Below the pieces are notes generated by a model. The model was not told where the DNA came from. It was given only the letters and a program-made list of their open reading frames with translations, and made no database searches. This document shows, piece after piece, positions 46,457 through 56,662 of a DNA stretch of 64,000 nt (positions are counted from its first letter, which is position 1; each line of letters opens with the position of its first letter). The stretch comes from Oscarella lobularis (lineage: Eukaryota > Porifera > Homoscleromorpha > Homosclerophorida > Oscarellidae). The stretch lies in assembly GCF_947507565.1 (NCBI RefSeq), contig NC_089192.1, positions 1,856,690 to 1,920,689 of the forward strand. The letters run 5' to 3'. A program made the position numbers and the translations under genes.

Positions 46457-47968
46457 CTATCTGCATGCCACCCTTTGATTTTCAGCGTCTTCTTTCAGAC
46501 GACCGTCTTCGGTGTACTCTTTCAGCAATTCCGTGCCGGCCACGTGTTCGTTGAGCAACTTGGCATTGCCTCTGCGTCGCTGCTTCTTCGGCTTCACAGG
46601 CTAATTATTAAAATACGTCAATAATAAATAATCGTCATATTTTTCAATTTAAAAAAACTTTTCCTGCAAGCTTCCGCTTGAACCTTGCATGGAAGCAATT
46701 CCAGTTGCAGAACGATATTATTTTAAAAAATGTAATTAAAATTAATTTACCTACCTGTGTGCAAATGCTTTTCTATATCAGTATCTGATAAACCCTCAAC
46801 GCTTATTGATCTCCATAGTTTTTGAAAATCTAAACATTGCCAAATAAAAAATCAACTTCAATTTTAATTTAGTTAATAACCTTCGTCTACAGGAATTTTC
46901 AAATCCGGATCATTATAGAATAGAACACCCTCCTTATCAGATCTAGTCAAAGCTATTATTTCATCTTTGAGAATCTATAAACAAAATTTCACACTGGGTT
47001 ATTATATATAAGAAATATTTCTACTGATAACATAGAGTCGGTTTTTGGATATGATTCTCTCATGTCAGCCAACTTGATTCCACCCAGACCTTCTCTCCAA
47101 TGTTCTCTCGGTACATTGAATAGCATACCCCTATTCTTGACTCAGTATAAAGGCTAAAAGAGTCACTCTCTAAGTAAGCTACCCACACGTTTCTCTACAA
47201 GAAAGCCTTGAATAAATATTTGTCCTCATCTGCCAACGTCACTTTGAGATTATTTCGAAATGCCTAACAAAGTAAAATTGAAAAATTAAATATTTTCAGT
47301 AGACTGACGACGGAATATAATCCTATGCCATTTTTTACCTGAGGTAGCCAGTTTCTAATACTTGGAGCTACGTCAGAGTAGTCTATCTCCTTGAGAATTT
47401 CCTCAAGACTCAGAGGCTCATCCACTTTGCCATCTTTGTGTCGAGCCTCAAAAAATATTAAATTATGTAGTTATATCGGTGGACACGTGACCAGATCAAT
47501 TCATTACCTTTAGAAGATCGACAGCCATTTTCAAAATTGCGAACTTGTTTTTCGTTTTGAATTGAGCGCTTACGGACCCGATCGAACTCTTCAAGCCTTG
47601 GAAGATATTCGATGTTGAAGACACGCTCTAAATCGTTTTGTATTTCAGACTGGGATTGACGGAAGACGTCGGTCTTTTTCTTCAGCCTTCGCCCTTTTCG
47701 CTTTCGGCTTCTCCTTTTTGCTGTCCACGCTATCAGATGGAATCACATGCTTTTGTACTACTGGAAGGGCCATGGCCCGCTTTCGAAAAGCCTCTCGTTC
47801 TCGAAGGAGTTGAGCAATGTTTGTTCTTATACGGGCGTTTCTATTCTTTGAGTACGTTCTGCCGTTTGACCGTTTCTCCTTTCGAAAAGAGAGAAAGCTA
47901 GTAAAAATCCTCTTTTTTAAGTAATTGCGTCGATTTCCTTTTGATAGGCATTTCGGCCGCGATCGCAA
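46457..47968 (-). CDS. GTF2E2: TFIIE beta subunit (GTF2E2)
   Basis: Subunit of the RNA polymerase II general factor TFIIE, which recruits and regulates TFIIH in the nucleus. Exons recognised from 5' to 3': LLREREAFRKRAMALPVV and a lysine-rich stretch (about 47850-47645); KTKNKFAILKMAVDLLK (to about 47516); RHKDGKVDEPLSLEEIL … NWLPQ; NNLKVTLADEDKYLFKAF, then across a 63-nt intron EGLGGIKLADMRESYPKTDS; LKDEIIALTRSDKEG; FQKLWRSISVEGLSD; GIASMQGSSG; and LLNEHVAGTELLKEY, ending at TAG 46459-46457. All match human TFIIE beta in order: winged helices, then the C-terminal HNEHLAG-like region. The exact start codon and two 3' junctions are unresolved; no AG acceptor is visible just before GIASM. The gene lies head to head with kelch kinase 1. 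Confidence 0.85.
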
Positions 47969-48015
47969 AATTTCCTTCTTTCTCTCTCAGCAAAGAGACC
48001 TCATTCTACGACGAA
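47851..48015. promoter_or_regulatory. Short divergent promoter, GTF2E2 / kelch kinase 1
   Basis: Fewer than about 200 bp separate the GTF2E2 coding start (somewhere near 47968-47830, minus) from the kelch kinase ATG at 48016 (plus). Both transcripts must start in or across this interval. The block is repeated nearly unchanged before kelch kinase 2 (52340-52526), even though the GTF2E2 copy there is dead. No TATA box seen. Confidence 0.4.
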
Positions 48016-51000
48016 ATGGCCCAATCAGCATCACCTGAACCTCGATCTCATCACGAAAGTGCGTTGATTGGCGATGTGTTGCATCTCTTCGGTGGAAGAA
48101 CTGCGCAGTATCCTTTCCATTATTTCCCGCGCAACGAAATTTGGACTTGTAATGTCCAAGAAGACAAGAAATGGATCCGTCGTATTGCCAAAGGAAAGAA
48201 TATTCCTCCTCCTTGCTACGGAGCACAATGCGTGGTCATCAATGGGATCATGTATTCGTACGGGGGAAAGAAGAAAGACGGGGATCATCTGGGAGAGGTG
48301 TTTGGTTTGGATCCAAAGAAAATGAAATGGATCCAAGTAGCCACGCCCATCCATGGAAAGAAACCGTGGCAACGCCACTCCTGCTGTTTGTGCGCCATTG
48401 GACGAAGAATGATCATGTTTGGGGGAGAGAGCTATGACCTTCCTCAACATCGTCTCCAATCAGGAGCAATATGCAATTGGCCAGTGAATAATGAGATTTT
48501 TGAATTTGTATTTGAACAGGGAAGAGAAAAAGGTAATTTTCAGGAATTGAAATGTGGGTTAAGTCAAATGTTGATGATTAGGATATTGGTTGGATGTTGA
48601 ATTAAGTGGAGAAAGACCAAAACCACGTGCCTATGCTGCCATGGAAACGATTGATCAACATCGAGGATTACTCCATGGAGGGTCATCATTAGATGATGCA
48701 TTTGTGATTGATTTGAGGGAAAAGGTAAATCCTAATTATGTTTGGCAGTAATTAATGAATTGTAATAGAAATGGATTTGCATCAATTTCCTTCCAAAACC
48801 ATCAGCTCGATCTTTTCACAGAATTTGTCGATTATCAAAAGAAGGATTTGAAGAAAGAAATTGCTTTCTTCTCATTGGCGGGTACATCAAAGCCAAAGCT
48901 TCAGACCACGCCTACATTCTTGACCTCGACAAAAAAAAATCTTACGCGGTACGAAATCAGAGCTATTGATATCAAATTGTGATCAATTTCATTAGTTTCA
49001 CCTAAACCCGAAAATAGCACATATTTCTCTTCACACTCTCCATTGCGTAGAGAATCGAGATGGATCTGCTCGGATCATTGTCACAGGGGGAAAAGACCAA
49101 GAAGAAGAATTAAAAGAAATTCTGAATGAACTTACTCTCGGTATTGAAGAGTGATGTTAGAATCATTATTAAATTTTTTTGTAGGTCCGTCAAACGACTC
49201 GTACATGAAGATTGAAACTCAGATACTGCCTTCCGCGACATTGATATCAACAGGACCAGAAAATGAATCACAGAACACTAGGGAACTTGAACGAACGTTA
49301 GAGCAATTGAGGTGCGAGTTTCTTTACTTTTGTTTAGAAAGATCATGATAGTAAGGAGATCATCTTTAGAATGGAAGTGGCAAATCTTCAAGATGAAAAG
49401 TTACATTATTAGATAAATAACAATAGCGTCACGTGACAGTTGGAAATGTAGAACCCGCTCCCATCAAGTCTTGGAAGAACAAAGAAGACTATTTCAGGAG
49501 GAGAGAATGCATTTCGCAGAGCAAAGGCAAGTGAAATGGATCAATATTATTTGTGTCACATGATTATTGCATTTGCAGAAAACATTGGGAAGCACAATAC
49601 CAGTCTTGCGAAGAAGAGAGAGCTCGTCTCTCAGATCAGAGGCAAGTTAAATCAATTACAGTGGTGTCACGTGACACCTGCATTTTAGATCACATTGGGA
49701 AGAACAATACCAGTCTTGCGAAGAAGAGAGACTAAGTGTCACTGCCCAAAAGCAAGAAATCGGCATATAACCGTTTGTAAAAAATGACATACCGGGTAAC
49801 TGTCTTAGGTGCGAGTTAGAAATCCGTTGTAGTTCTCTTCAGGGAGACAATGAAGCTTTAAGGTAAAGCATACAAAAAATTTTGGTAAATACGTGGCATT
49901 ATTTTTCTGCAGAACTGAATCGGCAGCCCAACTTCATTCTTTCGAAGCAGAGAAAGAGGAAATTGCTCAGGCTCATCAAACTCAAATGTACAACTTCAAA
50001 AAATGAATTGAGCAATAATCAATTGCATAATCTTAGGAGAACTGTTGAAGCTTCACTTGCAGAATCCAAACAAAGTCTCGATCAATTTCTCGACGTGCTC
50101 AGCATTCGTTCAGATCAAGTTTGCCTCACGAACGACAAACTTGGTTCAGGAGCATATGCAGGTAGCAAAGCAACCAAAATACTATATTAGTACTATTGGC
50201 ATTTCTCTAGACGTAATAACTGGTCGTTGGCACGAAATTCCAGTTGCTGTAAAGAGATTCCACGATCTCATAACGACCCCAAGAACGATTCCGACGTTCC
50301 AAAGAGAAGTTCTAACGGCGAGTCGACTCCATCATCCCAACATCATCCGTGTATGCGGTGCTGTAATGGAAGATGGAATTCCATTCCAAATCGTCTCTGA
50401 ATTACTCGAGGGATCAGTGAGCGAAGTCATCGATGCAGCTCACTCATTTCCATGCTATCTTTCTCACTACGAGCAGCTCTCTATTGTCGTTGAAATGACG
50501 TCAGCTATTGCTTATCTTCACGGGCTCCAACCTCGTCCCTACGTTCACGCAGACATTCGTCCGAATAATGTCTTAGTGACGAGGGATATGAAAGTCAAAG
50601 TCGCTGATTTGGGAGCCGCCCACTTGGTGGAGAGCTCCAAATCAGCTGGGCCCCTTAGTCCCCAATATCTTGCTCCAGAACGAATGCCACCCGCGTCAGG
50701 ACGCAGCTCGTTGCCTAGCGACGTCTATAGTCTGGGCGTGTCTCTAATTGAAATATTCACTGGGGTGGGAGCTATTCCAGAAGAGAGGAATGGTCAACTG
50801 ATGCCTATGAGAAATCGTAGTCGTCTTCACGTGATTTGCTCGAGAATGATTTCCAACGAAAGAGAGAGGCCTACGAGTGCAGAGTGCTTGGATGTTCTGA
50901 TAAGAGAAATAGAGGAACTCGCACGGAGCGGGATTCACACGATAAAGAGAATGGTGAAAGGAAAGTTTGAAGGAGAGGGAGGTAATCGGCGTCACAAAGT

Positions 51001-51028
51001 CGTTCTTTCAGATAACTTCTTTTTCTAG
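48016..51028 (+). CDS. Kelch-coiled coil-TKL kinase 1 (804 aa)
   Basis: Thirteen exons keep frame: 48016-48532, 48582-48724, 48769-48948, 48996-49140, 49185-49311, 49370-49399, 49452-49526, 49579-49641, 49689-49751, 49809-49862, 49913-49987, 50037-50161, 50211-51028. Residues 1-328 form kelch repeats (HLFGGRT, YSYGGKK, IMFGGES, LLHGGSS, FLLIGGY, IIVTGG). Residues about 345-490 form a Glu/Gln-rich coiled coil. The kinase runs from about 515 to 790: GSGAYAG loop, VAVKRF lysine, HHPNII, catalytic loop HADIRPNN, DLG, LAPERM. Exons 7-9 are three similar coil exons bounded by GC-AG introns. HRD has become HAD. The tail KRMVKGKFEGEGG resembles that of the ankyrin kinase at 39 kb. Kelch propellers bind partner proteins, so this is probably a cytosolic sensor or scaffold kinase. 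No signal peptide or membrane span. Confidence 0.9.
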
Positions 51029-51180
51029 ACTATCGTATCTGTGTTTTGCATGGAACTTTGTAGCGTCAATAAAATTTCCATTTTGTATTGTGCCATTCCT
51101 TTTTGTTACGTGTATCATGAATTGAAATCTGAGAGTAATTCAAATGTTGTGATCGAGGCTGGAATGAAAATGTACATATA

Positions 51181-51809
51181 AATTTTATGCGCGAAAAAGA
51201 GCGGAAGTTCTGCGAATAATTTTTTCATTGTTTCCGCTTGTTTTTGAGCTTTATGCATCATTTCTATGGTTATCGCTTGTTGCTGAGCATTAAATTTCCA
51301 TTTTTAAGCATATTTGATGCGCAACTAAGAGCGAAAACCGTAAAAAGGACATTTGATTCAGTTATTTCGAATCAATTTTAAAGATTTTGTCGTTTGCTGC
51401 TAAACGATCGAGGTTTGCTGTAGAATTGTTAAAGCTAGCTAGACTGCTGATATAGGCTGCTAAGGAAATGGAGGAGGCATTAGAAAGGGGAAGTCATGTT
51501 CGTAGAAGAGGAGTATGAAAGTGACGGCACCGTTGGGGAACTTAACGAAGTGCCCTCCTGGTTCTGAAGTCGGTTTAAATTTTCTATTCTATAGGCCAAG
51601 TGTGTAACCGGTTGCGAAGTTATCATTCGAAATTTTGTCGTTAAGGAATTAGGCGAGTATAGGTGGGGAAAGGATATGGTTAACACTTACAGGATTCGTT
51701 GCACATTCCCATAGATCAGGCCTAGCATAATCTTCTCTGGCCTTTTCCTAGGTACCCAACAGGGACTGGCCTTTCAAATGTCAGTCCGTTATTAATCTCA
51801 TGCTAGTTC
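51181..51809. other. Spacer between the duplicated units
   Basis: A/T-rich 3' flank of kelch kinase 1 followed by ordinary sequence. Part of it (51240-51450) resembles the flank after kinase 2 (55430-55600), with GCGCAAAT/GCGCAACTAAGAGCGA and TTTGCTGCTAAnCGATC words. No gene. Confidence 0.5.
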
Positions 51810-52440
51810 CTTACCTGAGGTATAGCCAGCTTGGAGCTACGTCAGAGTAGTCTATATCGATCTCCTTGGGAATTTCCACAAGAGCCCGAGGCTCGTCTAA
51901 TTTTCCATCCATGCGTCAAGCCTCAGAAAAATTATTAATAGTATATTGAAATCGATGATTTGTGTAGTTAAATAGGTAGACGAGTGACCAGATCGATTAA
52001 CTGATTGCATCGATTTACCTTTAGAAGATCGACAGCCATTTCCAAAATGGCGAACTTGTTTTTCGTTTTGAATTGAGCGCTTACGGACCCGATCAAACTC
52101 TTCAAGCCTTGGAAGATATTCGATGTCCAAGATGCGCCCTAATACGTTTCGTATTTCAGACCGGGATAAACGGAAAACGTCGGTCTTTTCTTCAACTTCG
52201 GCTTATTCGCTTTCGGCTACTCCTTTTCTGCTGTCCACGCTATCAGATGGCATCGCATGCTTTTCTACTACTGGAAGGGCCATGGCCCGCTTTCGAAAAG
52301 CCTCTCGTTCTCGAAGGAGTTGAGCAATGTTTGTTCTTATACGGGCGTTTCTATTCTTTGAGTACGTTCTGCCGTTTGACCGTTTCTCCTTTCGAAAAAG
52401 AGAGAAAGCTGGTAAAAATTCTCTTTTTTAGGTAATTGCA
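51810..52440 (-). pseudogene. Decayed copy of the GTF2E2 5' exons
   Basis: Three blocks match GTF2E2 exons: 51820-51925 (the NWLPQ-type exon with in-frame stops and small indels), 52020-52135 and 52180-52330 (the LLREREAFRKRAMA block, here broken after the Pro/Ser stretch). The 3' half of GTF2E2 is absent. It arrived with kelch kinase 2 in the tandem duplication and has decayed more than the kinase next to it, suggesting that only the promoter side was useful. Confidence 0.8.
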
Positions 52441-52526
52441 TTAATTTCCTTTTGATAGGCATTTCGGCCGCGATCGCAAAATTTCCTCCTTTCTCTCTCA
52501 GCAAAGAAACCTCATTCTACGACGAA

Positions 52527-55208
52527 ATGGCCCAATCAACATCACCTGAACCTCGACCGAGTCACGAAAGTGCGTTGATTGGCCATGAATTGCATCTCTT
52601 CGGTGGAAGAACTGCGAAGAAACCAACTCATTATTTCCCGCGCAATGAAATCTGGACATGTAATGTCCAAGAAGAGAAGAAGTGGATCCGCCGTATTGCG
52701 GAAGGAAAGAATATTCCTCCTCCTTGCGCAGGAGCACGATGCGTGGTCATCAATGGAATCATGTATTCGTACGGGGGAGGGAAGGAAGACGGCGGTCGTC
52801 TGGGAGAGGTGTTCGGTTTGGATCCGAAGAAAGTGAAATGGATCCTAGTAGCCACGCCCATCCATGGAAAGAAACCATGGCAACGCTACTCCTGCTGTTT
52901 GTGGGCCATTGGAGAAAGAATGATCATGTTTGGGGGAAAGAGCGGACGCATTCCTCGAGATCGTCTCCAACCAGGAGCACAATGCAATAGGGGAGTGAAT
53001 AATGAGATTTATGAATTTGTATTTGAGGAGGGAAGAGAAAAAGGTAAATTTCATGAATTGAAATGTGGAAATGATTCGAATGTTGATGATTAGGATATTG
53101 GTTGGATGTCGAATTAAGTGGAGAAAGACCACAACCACGTGCCGGTGCTGCCATGGAAACGATTGATCAACATCGAGCATTACTCCATGGAGGGTCATCA
53201 TTAGATGATGCATTTGTGATTGACTTGAGAGAAAAGGTAAATCCTAATTATGTTTGAAAATAATTAATTAATGAATTGTAATAGAAATGGATTTGCATCG
53301 TTTTCTTTCCAAAACCATCCGCTCGACAATGTCACAGAATTTGTCGATTATCAAAAGAAGGATTCGAAGAAAGAAATTGCTTTCTTCTCATTGGCGGGTA
53401 CATGAAAGGCAAAGCTTCAGACCACGCCTACATTCTTGACTTTGACAAAGGAAATTCTTACGCGGTACGAATCAGAGCTATTGATATCAAATTGTGATCA
53501 ATTTTATTAGTTTCACCTAAACCCGGAAATAGCACCTATTCATTTTCACACTCTCCATTGCGTAGAGAATCGAGATGGGTCTGCTCAGATCATTGTCACA
53601 GGAGGACAAGACCAAGATTCCAAATTAAAAGAAATTCTGAATGAATTTACTCTTGGTAATAAAGAATGGAGTTAAATCATATTTAATTTCTAATTTCTAG
53701 GTCCGTCAAACGAGTGGTACATACAGATTGAAACTCAGATACTGCCTTCCGCGAAATTGATATCAACAGGACCAGAAAATGAATCACAGAACACTCGGGA
53801 ACTTGAACGAACGTTAGAGCAATTGAGGTGCGAATTTTTTAACTTTGTTTGAAAAGATATTGAGAATAAGGAGATTTTCTTTAGAATGGAAGTGGCAAAT
53901 CTTCAAGATGAAAGGTTACAATATTGGATAAATAAAAATAGCGTCACATGAAAGTTGGAAATGTAGACATATCTGTCTTAGGTCTGGGTTAGAAATCCGT
54001 TGTAGTTCTCTTCAGAGAGACAATGAAGCTTTAAGGTAAGGAACAGAGAAAAAAATATTTTTTGCTAATAACGTGACGTTATTTTTCTGCAGAACTGAAT
54101 TGGCTGCCCAACGCCATTCTTTCGAAGCAGAGAAAGAGGAAATTGCTCAGGCTCATCAAACTCAAATGTATACTCTTCAACAGTGAATTGAACAATAATC
54201 AAAAGCATAATCTCAGGAGAACTGTTGAAGCTTCACTTGCACAATCGAAACAAAATCTTGATCAATTTCTCGACGTGCTCAGCGTTCGTTCAGATCAAGT
54301 TCGCCTCACAAACGACAAACTTGGTTCAGGAGCATATGCAGGTGACCAAGCAACCAAAATGCTATATTAGTACTATTGCCATTTCTCTAGACGTAATTAT
54401 TGGTTGTTGGCACGGAATGCCAGTTGCTGTAAAGAGATTCCACGATCTCATCACAACCCCAAGAACGATTCCGACATTCCAAAGCGAAGTTCTGACGGCG
54501 AGTCGTCTCCATCATCCCAACATCATCCGTGTATGCGGTGCTGTCATGGAAGATGGAATTCCATTCCAAATCGTCTCGGAAATACTTGAGGGATCAGTGA
54601 GCGAAGTCATCGATGCAGCTCACTCATTTCCATGCTATCTTTCTCACTACGAGCAGCTCTCTATTGTCGTTGAAATGACGTCAGCTATTGCTTATCTTCA
54701 CGGGCTCCAACCTCGTTCCTACGTTCACGCAGATATTCGTCCAACTAATGTCTTAGTGACGAGGGATATGAAAGTCAAAGTCGCTGATTTGGGAGCCGCC
54801 CACTTGGTGGAGAACTCCAAATCAGCTGGGCCCCTTAGTCTCAAATACATTGCTCCAGAACGAATGCCACCCGCTTCAGGACGCAGCTCGTTGCCAAGCG
54901 ACGTCTATAGTCTGGGCGTGTCTCTAATTGAAATATTCACTGGGGTGGGACCTATTCCAGAAGAGAGGAACGGCCAACTGATGCCTATGAGAAATCGTAG
55001 TCGTCTTCACGTGATTTGCTCGAGAATGATTTCAAGCGAAAGAGAGAGGCCTACGAGTGCAGAGTGCTTGGATGTTCTGATAAGAGAAAAGGAGGAACTC
55101 GCACGTAGCGGGATTCCATTGATAAAGAGAATGGTGAAAGGAAAGTTTGAAGGAGAGGGTGCTAATCGGCGTCACAAAGTCGTTCTTTCAGATCACTTCT
55201 TTATCTAG
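52527..55208 (+). CDS. Kelch-coiled coil-TKL kinase 2 (737 aa)
   Basis: Tandem paralogue of the gene at 48 kb. Ten exons keep frame: 52527-53043, 53094-53236, 53285-53464, 53511-53655, 53701-53827, 53885-53914, 53982-54035, 54093-54167, 54217-54341, 54391-55208. Kelch repeats occupy residues 1-328, the coiled coil about 330-425, and the kinase about 450-725 with GSGAYAG, VAVKRF, HADIRPTN, DLG and IAPERM. It lacks exactly the three 75/63/63-nt coil exons of copy 1 (67 residues); the frame is unaffected because all are in the same phase. The small 30-nt exon here uses a regular AG|GTTACA donor, whereas copy 1 has AA|GTTACA. All catalytic residues other than the HRD Arg are intact, so it looks functional. 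Expected to act like copy 1. Confidence 0.9.
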
Positions 55209-55915
55209 ACTATCGTATCTGTGTTTTGCATGGAATTTCGTAGCGTCATTAAAACTTTTATTTTATATTGTGCTAGTCCTTTTTCGTTGTGTGTATCATG
55301 AATTGAAATCTGAGAGTAATTCAAATATTGTAATCGAGGGTGGAATGAAAATGTCCATGTAAATTTTATGCGCGAACGACAACGAAAGTTCTTACGAAAC
55401 ACTTTCGGTGTTTTCGTTTACAGCTGAGCGTTAAATTTTCAATTTTACGCTTTTGATGCGCGACAAAGAGCGCAAACCGTGAGAAGTATATTTGATGCGC
55501 AAATAAGAACGATTTTTTCCGTATTTGCTGCTAATCGATCATGGTTTGCTGCAGAATTGTTAGGATAGAGACTAGCTGGACTGCTGAGCCCAACTACCAG
55601 TAGTTGCAGCTGCTAGTTTGGCTCTAATGCTAAAATTATTAAATCGTCTATCTATATGCCGTTCCTGTAACTATGGCCGGATAGGGACATTTTGTGATCT
55701 CACCGTAATGGAGATTTTCTATCGACAAAAATTCATGCGGTGCAGCATGAGTTGTCTCACGTACATCGAAGCCGACACTAGAGATGTGACGGACCTAGCT
55801 TCTCCCGAACCCGTGTCAGACACGCGAAAACGTGTCGATCAGACCGGCGAATTTTCCTCTTCCATCGACTGCGGAGACGATCCTAGTGTCATCGTCGAAA
55901 ACTATTTCATTCTTC

Positions 55916-56130
55916 ATGGCTGATCAGTTAATCGAAGATTTGGCCAAGAGAAGGAAGCTGACGTCAACAATTCTGCAGCTACTGCAGCAGTCTAGACTAA
56001 CACGCCTCAATCTGATGTGTCTTCGTTCAATCGACGACGAACCGAAATTTCTTGAGCAGTTGGCTAATCAGCGTCACGTGGTCGACATCGACTTGTCTTT
56101 CAGCCCTTGTTTGGCCAGCTGTCGGTTCCG
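55916..56130 (+). CDS. Short LRR-like ORF fragment
   Basis: From ATG 55916 about 70 codons look protein-like: MADQLIEDLAKRRKLTSTIL, then LTRLNLMCLRSID and VVDIDLSFSPCL. The L-x-x-L-x-L spacing suggests one or two leucine-rich repeat units. The frame then enters the dispersed TCACGCC repeat at 56298, so a longer gene may have been interrupted. It has no join to the ankyrin gene that starts at 56663. Confidence 0.3.
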
Positions 56131-56297
56131 TTTAATTGTGCGAGCTCTTTCGTCATCTTGCTCTCGTCACAATCAAAAGTATCCACTCATGTACAGCATG
56201 TACGCGTTATTATTAATAATCAGATTTGTTATTCGTGCGCATGCGCATCATATCGAGAAGTCTCTGCGCCGAAAGAAACGAAAGAAGCAGATCTACC

Positions 56298-56550
56298 AAG
56301 TCTCACGCCTAAGGCGTGAGTCTCACGCCTCAGCTACACGCACTCACGCCCGCCCAACGCGTTTCTCACGCCTGCTAAAAAATCGTTTGACGAAGGACAA
56401 TATTTACCATTTTTACCATTTTTACTGTAGTCCAGGTTGAATAAGGTACTAGAAATTCTCTGCTAAATCGCGTTACGTTCAATTAGTCGGTACGTTTGCG
56501 CTATTTTGAGTAGGCGTGGCTCTCTTTTAAGGGGCGTAGTCAAAAAATTT
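56298..56550 (+). repeat. Dispersed TCACGCC element, copy 2
   Basis: Same architecture as 38060-38283: TCACGCC-TAA-GGCGTGA palindrome, several TCACGCC words, AAAAAATCGTTTGACGAA, a diverged middle and GAGTAGGCGTGGCTCT at the end. Only one or two GGGCGTGG-type words follow here. The two copies differ by roughly one base in seven by eye. Confidence 0.7.
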
Positions 56551-56662
56551 TTGCGCGCGCTTGGGCAGACCTCTCACGCCCAACGCCCTTTCACCCTTGG
56601 CAACTCTGAAGAAGTCGTCGAATCGCTGTAAAGGCGACGCTCGAAGACTATTGGAGTCGAAA

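Larger units (their letters stand above)
47470..51180. repeat. Segmental duplication, unit 1
   Basis: This unit comprises the 5' exons of GTF2E2 and the entire kelch kinase 1. It matches 51810-55360 base for base over most of its length, including introns, splice sites and the 3' flank (TATCGTATCTGTGTTTTGCATGGAA). The offset changes from 4511 to 4180 bp because about 330 bp carrying three exons is present only here. Confidence 0.9.
51810..55360. repeat. Segmental duplication, unit 2
   Basis: Second copy of the unit at 47470-51180, in the same orientation. Identity is high across exons and introns of the kinase part, and lower across the GTF2E2 part and the far 3' flank. Confidence 0.9.

Noticed and set aside
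47150-47225. TAG after KYLFKAF in GTF2E2
   Set aside because: A 63-nt intron with a GTAGAG donor removes it and the next exon continues in frame (GMLFNVPREHW … EGLGGIKLADM).
50045-50210. Kinase frame running upstream of 50211 as one long exon
   Set aside because: The sequence before the acceptor at 50209-50210 is intron and a different frame of exon 12; the glycine loop is encoded by exon 12 (50037-50161).
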